From the NCBI GenBank assembly GCA_009712635.1, contig WASS01000020.1, forward strand, positions 1,328,795-1,392,794: 64,000 bases of DNA. Reading direction: 5' to 3'. Made by a program: the position numbers and the translations under genes. How positions within the stretch are numbered: position 1 is the first letter of the stretch; the number at the start of each line of letters is the position of its first letter. Below, piece by piece: positions 25,821 to 33,059 of this stretch. Source of the DNA: Hungatella sp. (GTDB lineage Bacteria > Bacillota > Clostridia > Lachnospirales > Lachnospiraceae). The notes under the pieces are model-generated. The model was not told the DNA's origin. It saw only the letters and a list, made by a program, of their open reading frames with translations, and searched no databases.

Positions 25821-26750
25821 CTACTCCAACGGCCCCTCTTCCTGCCGATACGCTTCGTTTTTACCCAACGTCATTTTACGGCCCGCCTTTATTAGCAATA
25901 TGACAGCTAAAACGATAAACGGTAGTCCTCCAATAAAGCCGGTGATTGCCGGGCCAAGTAGTGGGTTATATCCGCTCTTTGCGAAAATGATTGGCAGTGC
26001 AGCGCCAGCATTCACCGTTGAATGGATCATGGCAGCTGGAATGACACTTTCCAGTTTTATTGATATATATCCTTCGATAATACCAAGCACAACGCAAAAA
26101 ACCATCATGGCCAGAATGCCGAGCCATGGATAGCCCCAATAACCGGTTCCGTAATTGTGACCCATCACGATAACGGGCAAATGCCAAATGCCCCATATTG
26201 CCCCTGTTATAATTAACGCGGACCTGTCAGATAAAAAAATGCGCAGTTTAGGGAGCAGATACCCTCTCCAGCCAAGTTCTTCACCCATGGTGGGTATGAT
26301 ATTTACAATTGGGCCGATAAAAACAAGAATCAGAACTTGAACAATTAGCAGTGTGGACACGTCAAGTCCCTGTTTACCACGTGAAGCAACCATCCCTTTT
26401 AAAGTTGTAAGCTCCGGGTCAAATGAACCGGGGAAAATCAGGAAATAAAGCGCTCCGCTCAGAACCAACAAGACTGTCGGACCGAAGTACAATAGCAGAT
26501 ACTCTTTCACATGCCCCTTGAAGTGAGGGCGAAGATACATATTCCCAAATCCTTCTTTTGTTATAATCCGTGTTAATAAATTGGATAGTGCAGGCATAAA
26601 CATAGCGACTGTCAAAATTACTACTGACGCCCCGTTTCCATAGGTGAGCCCACATATCGGTACCAGCAGAAAAACGATCCAGGCAAGGATGATTGTAAGC
26701 GCAATAAATATAATCAGTCTTTTTTTTGCCGCCAATTTTTCGTGTTCCAT
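25821..26750 (-). CDS. CPBP-family intramembrane metalloprotease
   Basis: The 309-residue protein has about eight transmembrane helices and the CPBP/Abi (CAAX-like) motifs: EELGWRGYLLP (about 155-165), IWGIWHLPVI (about 188-197) and a late AAMIHSTVNA helix. These Glu and His residues form the membrane-embedded active site. Family members process peptides or confer bacteriocin self-immunity. It is 23 bp downstream of the XRE/TPR gene at 26774, suggesting a quorum- or peptide-responsive pair. Confidence 0.9.
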   Translation of the reverse strand: MEHEKLAAKKRLIIFIALTIILAWIVFLLVPICGLTYGNGASVVILTVAMFMPALSNLLTRIITKEGFGNMYLRPHFKGHVKEYLLLYFGPTVLLVLSGALYFLIFPGSFDPELTTLKGMVASRGKQGLDVSTLLIVQVLILVFIGPIVNIIPTMGEELGWRGYLLPKLRIFLSDRSALIITGAIWGIWHLPVIVMGHNYGTGYWGYPWLGILAMMVFCVVLGIIEGYISIKLESVIPAAMIHSTVNAGAALPIIFAKSGYNPLLGPAITGFIGGLPFIVLAVILLIKAGRKMTLGKNEAYRQEEGPLE

Positions 26751-26773
26751 AGTAACATTACCCCCTATTTATA

Positions 26774-27883
26774 TTATTCGCAGTTATGTTGAAGCTTTTT
26801 AATTAAACTCTGAAAACACTGCTCATCTGAGAGAACCGAAAACACCGGATTACTAACAATCACATCAGACATGCTTTTCCTGATTGTTTTTTCATCCCGC
26901 GGAAGATCTGTTCCCAGATCAAGCTGAACCAGCCATCCGTCCAGACGGTCGAAAAAAGCATCGCCATGCAAGCGCAGGGGATAAATATCGCTTATTACGA
27001 TATCGGTGTACTTTTGCAGCATTTCAAGCGCCTTATCATGATTTTTCTGAGCAATAAATCCCTGCGCGGCTGAAATATAAAGGCCGACCAGGACACCGGG
27101 GTGCAGATGCCTCATGTCAAACGTTTCCGCTACGACAAGCGAGCGCCGCAGTACCTCGTCGAATTTGGAGGGATCATCCGCACATAGGGTAAGATATGCG
27201 GGAAAGAAGTTGAACAGGACGACGATGTTCTGAAACATTCCGACCTGCAAAACGGATTTCGCTTCCTCGGTGCGCCCCGTCATTTGGTAAGCGGAAGCCA
27301 AAAGCGATTCAGGGGGCAGCGCAGGCGCAACTGATCCAGCCAGCAGCTCCAGCGCGGTATTGGCATCACCGGAAATAAGGCTACACAGGGCTTCCATAAA
27401 CAAAGCCTGCCTGGTAATTGATACATCATCGCATTCTTCTCTGATCCGGATAAAAAGAGCCTTGGCTTCTTCAGTCAAAGATGCCGTTTTTCGGGGGTCT
27501 TTCAGTAATTCTACATGGTTGATCATCAGTATTCCCAGATTCAGCAGCAGCGGAAAGCATGAATAGTATTTTTTAATTGTTTTTCGGCACTCTTCCATCA
27601 CCGAATCAAACGGTTTTGACGCAAAATCAGCCGACAGGTTTCGGTACAGCTTTTGAATATTCTCTTTTGTCATCTGCGGTTGATAATCTATCAATTCGTC
27701 AATGCTGATGTTAAAGTATGCAGCCAGCCGTGGAAGAAAGGTTACGTCTGGATAACTTTGACCCGTCTCCCATTTGGAAACAGATGCCTTGGACACGCCA
27801 ATGTAATTTGCAAGCTCTTCCTGGGTGATGCTCTTTTCCTTGCGCTTATTTATAAGCACTTTTGCAATATTAATTTCCTTCAT
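26774..27883 (-). CDS. XRE-family regulator with TPR-like C-terminal domain
   Basis: The protein (369 aa from ATG 27883, AGGTG 6 nt upstream) has an N-terminal Cro/C1 helix-turn-helix (ITQEELANYIGVSKASVSKWETG, about 18-40). A long helical region follows with paired-helix repeats (CSLISGDANTALELLAG and SAAQGFIAQKNHDKALEMLQK) of TPR type. Such architecture occurs in peptide-sensing regulators. It probably controls the downstream CPBP protease gene. Confidence 0.88.
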   Translation of the reverse strand: MKEINIAKVLINKRKEKSITQEELANYIGVSKASVSKWETGQSYPDVTFLPRLAAYFNISIDELIDYQPQMTKENIQKLYRNLSADFASKPFDSVMEECRKTIKKYYSCFPLLLNLGILMINHVELLKDPRKTASLTEEAKALFIRIREECDDVSITRQALFMEALCSLISGDANTALELLAGSVAPALPPESLLASAYQMTGRTEEAKSVLQVGMFQNIVVLFNFFPAYLTLCADDPSKFDEVLRRSLVVAETFDMRHLHPGVLVGLYISAAQGFIAQKNHDKALEMLQKYTDIVISDIYPLRLHGDAFFDRLDGWLVQLDLGTDLPRDEKTIRKSMSDVIVSNPVFSVLSDEQCFQSLIKKLQHNCE

Positions 27884-28094
27884 ATCAATCACCTCTGACT
27901 ATATTTTAGTTGGTAAGCAGACGGAAATCAATGGATTTGCAGTTGATTATGGTAGAATAAATCAACCTATGCGATACTTTTAGCCTGAACTGTTGTTATA
28001 TTGGGTGTCTTCTGAAGCAAAAGGAGCCAGTATATTTATTTGCCATTTTGCAGTTGATCTCCTGGTTCCTCAAAAGGCATTTCCGTTAGCCCAA

Positions 28095-28835
28095 TCAATT
28101 GCTATTACTGATCAACTCCTGATATTTTTTGTTCAAATACTCCGATGTTTCTTCTTTATTCGACGGATGATCGTGTCCTAACAAATAGATTTCAAAGTCC
28201 ATCCCCTCTATAAATGCTATTAATGACTGGAGTCTTTGTTTATTATAAGCTCCATTTTCCTCATAATGATCTTCACAATCTGCATCACCGACAAATAACA
28301 TTTTTTCCTCATGAAAGAACACGAATAAAGCATCTCTTGAATGAGTTGAATCTCTTGGAATAAGTGAAAGTGTTACACCACCCAAAACTAATTTAGTTAT
28401 GCTATCAATCTCTATAGCAGATGGTATCACACGTATTTGTGATACATCCTCATACACCTTACAAATACACTCGTTGCAAAATGCAATATCCTCTCCAGTT
28501 TGTTCACGCATTTTCATTTCTTTCAATGTCCATTTCCAATGGCTGACTTCTTTTAATTTTTTATTCGTTAACTCACTTGCAATGGTTTTTCCGTGAACAT
28601 AAGGCATACCAAAAGTATGGTCCCAGTGCCAATGTGTAATAACTGTATACCTTGGCAATTCCAGCCCTTGATTTTTTAGTTCTTGATAAAATTCTTCAAC
28701 ATGAGATTTACAGCTTCCTGCATCTATTGCAATACTATAATTACTTCCTTTTATGTAATATAAGAATGGTCGATCAAGTTCTTCTACACCAGGCAAATAA
28801 AAAACTTTGTCTGATAATTTCACTAATTTCATCAT
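28095..28835 (-). CDS. Metallo-beta-lactamase-fold hydrolase
   Basis: The 246-residue protein has the metal motif THWHWDHTFG (about 67-76), GDADCED (about 180-186) and a late GHDH (about 218), the ordered zinc ligands of the MBL superfamily. Its size fits glyoxalase-II-like or lactonase-type hydrolases. No substrate can be named. Neighbours give no functional context. Confidence 0.9.
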   Translation of the reverse strand: MMKLVKLSDKVFYLPGVEELDRPFLYYIKGSNYSIAIDAGSCKSHVEEFYQELKNQGLELPRYTVITHWHWDHTFGMPYVHGKTIASELTNKKLKEVSHWKWTLKEMKMREQTGEDIAFCNECICKVYEDVSQIRVIPSAIEIDSITKLVLGGVTLSLIPRDSTHSRDALFVFFHEEKMLFVGDADCEDHYEENGAYNKQRLQSLIAFIEGMDFEIYLLGHDHPSNKEETSEYLNKKYQELISNSN

Positions 28836-28966
28836 TCACTACACACAATCCTTCCATATATAAATAAGACATCCTCTTCCGATTTGCCCAGCATAATAGC
28901 TCCTGTGCGCAAAATGATAGTTTGCAATCTTCCAGGATTTTGACGATGCATATTTATAATGGTAAT

Positions 28967-29332
28967 CTAAACAAAAAGGCACCAGTAAACACCAAATTTA
29001 TCAATTAGAGAGAACATACATGGGCTATAATCACATGGTCCAATAGGGACGTAAATATTTGCTCCGTCTTTCAACACTTCATAAGCTTTTTTAACATGAA
29101 CTTCGCCGCCATCTCCAAAATGGAAACAAAATTGCATGGTATTTCCGATAACAAGATTCTCTGTAATCTCAGAAACAGCTAATATCTGACCATGGGCATT
29201 TAACTCGGAGTGCAAATATCCACCATTATCATCAGGATATAAACCAAGAATTTCAGCGTTTAAAGCTTTTTGATAAAGAATTACTGCTTCAACACTTCCC
29301 TTTACATATACTTGCATCATTGACCTTAACAT
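28967..29332 (-). CDS. VOC/glyoxalase-superfamily (PhnB-like) protein
   Basis: The 121-residue protein has VYVKGSVEAVILYQKALNAE at the start, YLHSELNAHGQILAVSE in the middle and KFGVYWCLFV at the end, like the VOC protein at 10217. GGGGG precedes ATG 29332. A degraded fragment of this gene (nucleotides corresponding to 29026-29130) recurs at 30855-30960. Confidence 0.85.
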   Translation of the reverse strand: MLRSMMQVYVKGSVEAVILYQKALNAEILGLYPDDNGGYLHSELNAHGQILAVSEITENLVIGNTMQFCFHFGDGGEVHVKKAYEVLKDGANIYVPIGPCDYSPCMFSLIDKFGVYWCLFV

Positions 29333-29682
29333 GCTGTATACCCCCTACAAATTCAGATTGTTTGACAAATTACATTCTGTTTATTTTATATAGTCGCATA
29401 AATTTTAGCTCTAGTAATGGAATACATGCTTGTCTTTGTACTTTTCTCAATTCCATATTCCTCAGGTTTGTCATCCTAATGAATATTTTGCATTGAAATT
29501 CCACAATCTCCAATAAACTTTTTTGTTCTCTACATATCTCTTTTACGTAGAAATCTGTTCCTAAAACAATATACTCTCTACAATGGAACGAAATACCTTC
29601 TGAAATTTCTTCGAGTCTTTATAAACTGCCGTAGAATAATTAGGCCATGTCTATTTTTATTACAATTAATTTGCAAAACTAA

Positions 29683-29763
29683 TTATACGTCATCATCCTT
29701 CTTAAAAATTTGGCCATCTTTAATGACAATTAATTTGTCAATGTTTTGAACCATATTTAATCC
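29683..29763 (-). pseudogene. ABC-transporter ATPase C-terminal remnant
   Basis: A 26-codon frame ending in TAA reads LNMVQNIDKLIVIKDGQIFK, which is typical of the C-terminal end of an ABC transporter ATP-binding domain. The rest of the gene is missing and the homology stops exactly at a CCTTGGCGTAG sequence that also ends the dispersed intergenic repeats. The 614-bp space 29333-29947 holds nothing else recognisable. Confidence 0.55.
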
Positions 29764-29947
29764 TTGGCGTAGGCGATATATTAGCTAATACTTATCGATT
29801 AAGCATCAATTTTTGCCGGTATGTTAATTAAACTTTCTCATGGTTAATATTTTGCACGTTACGCTTGCTCAACAGGGTCACTCCCCATAATACAACTATT
29901 CAGACTCTCCGGCATGAAGAAAAATCCAAAAATAACATTAATCATTG

Positions 29948-30724
29948 TTATACAAGAGCCCCACCGCCATCTACAATTATGAACTGGCCCTGAACATAAC
30001 TGGAACTATCACTGGATAGATAAAGAACTGTACCATTTAATTCCCCTTTCCTTCCTGGACGTCCTGCCGGATTCAACGTATTATATTGGTTCAAAAAATT
30101 TTCTGACTTAAATAAAGTTTCACTCGTCATTTCACTTTCAAAAAGAGCCGGTCCAATGGCATTCACAGTGATACCATATTTTGCATAAGAAGCCGCCATA
30201 CCTCTTGTTAATCCAACCACTGCAGCTTTAGATGAATTATAAGAATGTCTGATAAATACATCAAACTTATCTGCAACAACTGCATTTACGGATGCAATAT
30301 TAATAATTTTACCATAGCATCTTTCCTTCATCTGTGGAATTACATATTTACTTGCTAAAAATATTCCCTTCACATTCGTATCAAAAGATTTATCCCAATC
30401 CTCCATGGTCATGCTGTCTACGCCGCCACGAACAGCAACTCCTGCATTATTTAACAAAATGTCAATGTGACCGAAGGTATAAAGCACGGATTGCATTGCT
30501 GTTTTTACACTTGCCTCATTTGTAACATCACAGCCAACTGCAACTACCTTTCTGCCAGTTTTCTCAATTTCAGCTTTTACTTCGTTTAACTTTTCAATAC
30601 GTCTTGCCAGTAATGCAACGTCTGCTCCTGCTTTCGCATATGCTAGTGCTGCATCTGCACCAAGCCCTGAACTTGCTCCTGTAACTACAGCTACTCTTCC
30701 AGATAAATCAAATAAATTTTCCAT
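29948..30724 (-). CDS. Short-chain dehydrogenase/reductase (SDR)
   Basis: From ATG 30724 the protein has 258 residues with the classical SDR motifs: VTGASSGLGADAA (about 14-26) for NAD(P) binding, LLNNAGVAV (about 88), a catalytic Ser in INIASVNA, and the Y-N-S-S-K catalytic Tyr/Lys around 161-165. The ending VDGGGAL is typical of the glucose-1-dehydrogenase/FabG-like group. An ATG at 30736 sits too close to AAAGG, so 30724 is preferred. The substrate is unknown. Confidence 0.92.
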   Translation of the reverse strand: MENLFDLSGRVAVVTGASSGLGADAALAYAKAGADVALLARRIEKLNEVKAEIEKTGRKVVAVGCDVTNEASVKTAMQSVLYTFGHIDILLNNAGVAVRGGVDSMTMEDWDKSFDTNVKGIFLASKYVIPQMKERCYGKIINIASVNAVVADKFDVFIRHSYNSSKAAVVGLTRGMAASYAKYGITVNAIGPALFESEMTSETLFKSENFLNQYNTLNPAGRPGRKGELNGTVLYLSSDSSSYVQGQFIIVDGGGALV

Positions 30725-30785
30725 ATTTATATACATCCTTTCTTAGAATCCAATATTTATGAAAATCTCAATGTAATATAATATC

Positions 30786-31070
30786 ATCAGGTTCACTGTT
30801 TTCCAAGAGAACCGCTTTACCGAAAATATGATCTCCATCCGTTCCTGTCTCATGTGCTATAATCACATGGTCCAATAGGAAAGTAAATAGTTGCTCCATT
30901 TTTCAACACTTCATAAGCCTTTTTGACATGAGATTCGCTGCCATCTCCAAAATGAAAACAAACGAATATCCTTTATTGTGTGTCCATCTTCTTTGGCTTG
31001 CTGAAGAAGATGAAAAATATACTTTCTGATTTCCTCTGTTTGATTGGCCATCTATCACACCCTCTCTGAT
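30786..31070 (-). pseudogene. Mosaic of three gene fragments
   Basis: Three degraded pieces of genes present elsewhere in the window are joined end to end. 30789-30840 matches part of the SF0329-like gene (42040-42105, with an internal gap). 30855-30960 matches the VOC gene (29026-29130). 30962-31070 matches the 5' end and start codon region of the HTH-like gene (60813-60925). None retains a full reading frame. The homology to the 60.8-61.3 kb segment continues through 31121-31370. Confidence 0.75.
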
Positions 31071-31109
31071 TGGATATTTATTTAGGATTACATTTGTGAA
31101 TACTAAAAA

Positions 31110-31370
31110 GCCTTAAAAAACAGACTCCCAGAATATTCTGCAAAAATTCTGAGAGTCAATACTTCTTCAATATATTCATTTACTTAAGATGTTAATCTAT
31201 ATCGGCATAATCAGAAATTGAACTAATATTTTCAATTATATCAATTCTTTTAAATTAATTTATTGTAGCTACCTTTATTTTACCATATAGAGGCCATAAC
31301 GTATATTATCATTTGTTATTTTACTCAACAAATTTCGACACAAATCTCATAATTTCCCCTTGGCGTAGTT
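31110..31370. repeat. Long duplicated intergenic segment, copy 1 (copy 2 at 61035-61300)
   Basis: About 250 bp matches 61035-61300 closely, including the AGACTCCCAG terminator hairpin, the sequence TTTATTGTAGCTACCTTTAT and the AACAAATTTCGACACAAATC box of the type A element, ending at CCTTGGCGTAG. In copy 2 it is the upstream region of the HTH-like gene, so here it is the stranded promoter region of that gene's degraded twin. The 814-bp space 30737-31551 contains no intact gene. Confidence 0.8.
31114..31157 (-). terminator. Intrinsic terminator in the duplicated segment
   Basis: GACTCCCAGAA and TTCTGAGAGTC form an 11-bp stem with one G-T pair; on the minus strand it runs into GTTTTTT. Confidence 0.7.
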
Positions 31371-31454
31371 CATATATTATCAATATGTACTAATAAGAGT
31401 CACTTCTTATTAAAGAGAAACCCCTTCGAAACTAACCACAATTAGGTAATCGTA

Positions 31455-31500
31455 ATATGTTTATAAACTTGCTATTTTATCCATAATTTGGGATTGCTTA
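31455..31500. repeat. Dispersed 49-bp repeat, copy 2
   Basis: The sequence from ATATGTTTATAAACTTGC to TTTGGGATTGCTTA matches 22577-22625 with a few substitutions. Confidence 0.65.
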
Positions 31501-31551
31501 TAATAGTCTGGATGTTTTTTACGCCTTAGGGTGACTTGCTCTCTTTTTCAT

Positions 31552-32106
31552 TTACAATTCCTCCCGAAGCTGATACCCTATCTTTTCTCTCTTCAGGCTT
31601 TGGTCCAAAAGCGGCATTTCGACGGATAATTTCTTCCTCCACTTTACGGCGGCCAGCATACTCCTCCTTTCTCGCGGACTGCTATCCTGGCAATTATCGG
31701 TTATAATATCTCCGTCGGTGATAAGCGTTGCATATTTGCAGGAAATATAGGACTTTACCTCTTTCAGCACCTGCCGGAATTCTCTGATCCACCCTTCCGC
31801 AGAAAAAAATAGTTCCCAATTACCGTCTGTTCTTTGATTCAACAGGATATGTGTTTGTACGGGTTCTTTTCTGATACACCCAACACCTCCTTTGCGATTT
31901 CTGCTATCTCCTTCCGAAAGCCCCGGCTGTCCTTTGGGCTTAAGTTTGTCTCCCGTGACTGGTCTTACACCAGCTAGATTAGTACCATGCCTGGCACACA
32001 AGCGAAAGCCAGTCACGAATTGTGACTGGCTTTCGCTTATTGGTTTGACTTTCATCTCTGAATCGCTATATCCTCCGCCGGATTGATTCCATCGCGGGAT
32101 TTTCAT
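31552..32106 (-). CDS. Doubtful ORF, 184 aa
   Basis: An open frame in GC-richer sequence overlaps the end of the collagen-like gene by 4 bp. The first 60 residues are low-complexity-like and span a perfect 17-bp hairpin (32000-32038), which argues against coding. The C-terminal part (QRTDGNWELFFSAEGWIREF and KYATLITDGDIIT) looks more protein-like and may be a gene fragment. No family is recognised. Confidence 0.3.
   Translation of the reverse strand: MKIPRWNQSGGGYSDSEMKVKPISESQSQFVTGFRLCARHGTNLAGVRPVTGDKLKPKGQPGLSEGDSRNRKGGVGCIRKEPVQTHILLNQRTDGNWELFFSAEGWIREFRQVLKEVKSYISCKYATLITDGDIITDNCQDSSPRERRSMLAAVKWRKKLSVEMPLLDQSLKREKIGYQLREEL
32000..32038. terminator. Perfect 17-bp hairpin downstream of the collagen-like gene
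   Basis: AAGCGAAAGCCAGTCAC and its reverse complement enclose GAATT, 65 bp after the stop of the bclA-like gene. Neither side has a T-run. It is probably a transcript-end or mRNA-stability structure. Confidence 0.55.
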
Positions 32107-32891
32107 TCCACCCTCAAAGTAATGACGTCACCGGCAGAAAGGGATAAGATACATGAATCCGAAAATTCACCGGTAGCCGACAGTGTGGGAACGGACGTAG
32201 AGACGGCCACGACTCCGTTGACCGCGAGAGAAATCACCGCGTCGACGTTATTCGAGATGACGGTCGTATAGTCGATAATATAATTCCCGGTTTCCAAAAT
32301 TGTTATTTCCGTTATCCCCGGGGTATGACTGATACCGACAAGCGGCCCGTTATTGGTGAACGGTATATCTCCCGGCAGCAAAACCGCTGATTCCGATTGG
32401 GCGGTATACGGAGTGTATAAATACCCATAAACGGTGATGCCTGGGCCTGTCGGTCCTGTCGGACCGGTGGGGCCCGTCGGCCCGCCGACGTCGTCCTCGG
32501 AAACCACCAGAGAGCCCTTGAGCGGTACCTGGGCTGAGAAATAGACAACCGCCGTGCTAATATTCACAAGGGATACCGAAGTCGGAGCGCTTATCACATC
32601 AATGATCCCAGTGCCGTACACTTCGCCCGTCTTGATGGGAGAAGAGCCGGCCAGGTAATCCCCCTGGGAGGAGGACAGCGCAAAAGCCGTGCCATTCGTG
32701 GAGGGGGATGCTTGGGTCGCAAGCCACCAATTTATGAGATATCTGCCGTTCTCCTGAAAGGTGATAACACCTGTGACCGGCTCGTAATCGATATTTCCGG
32801 CTTTGTAAACAATGGCATCAAAGAGCACATTGGCATTAGCATCCACTGATGTCGAGGTATTCAGCTCCAATTGCAGTGCAGTATTACCCAT
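32103..32891 (-). CDS. Collagen-like exosporium-type protein (BclA-like)
   Basis: The 262-residue protein has a short collagen-like run of G-P-T triplets (about 138-151) between two beta-rich domains. The N-terminal part (VLFDAIVYKAG, GVITFQENGRYLINWWLA) and the C-terminal part (GITEITILETGNYIIDYTTV, ISLAVNGV) both resemble BclA C-terminal/TNF-like jelly-roll domains. BclA proteins form the hair-like nap on spores. A sigma-K-like promoter precedes it, consistent with mother-cell expression. GC content is far above that of flanking DNA. Two jelly-rolls around a very short collagen segment is unlike classical BclA, where the collagen region is N-terminal and long. Confidence 0.8.
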   Translation of the reverse strand: MGNTALQLELNTSTSVDANANVLFDAIVYKAGNIDYEPVTGVITFQENGRYLINWWLATQASPSTNGTAFALSSSQGDYLAGSSPIKTGEVYGTGIIDVISAPTSVSLVNISTAVVYFSAQVPLKGSLVVSEDDVGGPTGPTGPTGPTGPGITVYGYLYTPYTAQSESAVLLPGDIPFTNNGPLVGISHTPGITEITILETGNYIIDYTTVISNNVDAVISLAVNGVVAVSTSVPTLSATGEFSDSCILSLSAGDVITLRVE

Positions 32892-32947
32892 AAACTTTAC
32901 CCTCTCGCCCCTTCCGGCTATAAAATTATGTCACCTGTTCCTATAAT

Positions 32948-32974
32948 TATATTATGCCACGGGCGTTGCGGTGT
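32948..32974 (-). promoter_or_regulatory. Sigma-K-like promoter of the collagen-like gene
   Basis: On the minus strand ACA (32974-32972) and CATAATATA (32956-32948) are 15 nt apart (16 from the AC), fitting AC-N16/17-CATAnnnTA. The start codon is about 57 bp downstream. Confidence 0.5.
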
Positions 32975-32975
32975 G

Positions 32976-33003
32976 ACAAGATGCGCCTTTGCGACATATG
33001 ATA
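32976..33003 (+). promoter_or_regulatory. Sigma-K-like promoter of the SBBP gene
   Basis: ACA (32976-32978), 16 nt, then CATATGATA (32995-33003) fits the sigma-K consensus. It is back to back with the minus-strand promoter at 32948-32974, so the two spore-surface-type genes would be co-expressed in the mother cell. Confidence 0.5.
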
Positions 33004-33059
33004 GATTAATTTATTTCAAAAATAAAATAGGCTTATAAGCCGAACATGAGGTGTTTTAT

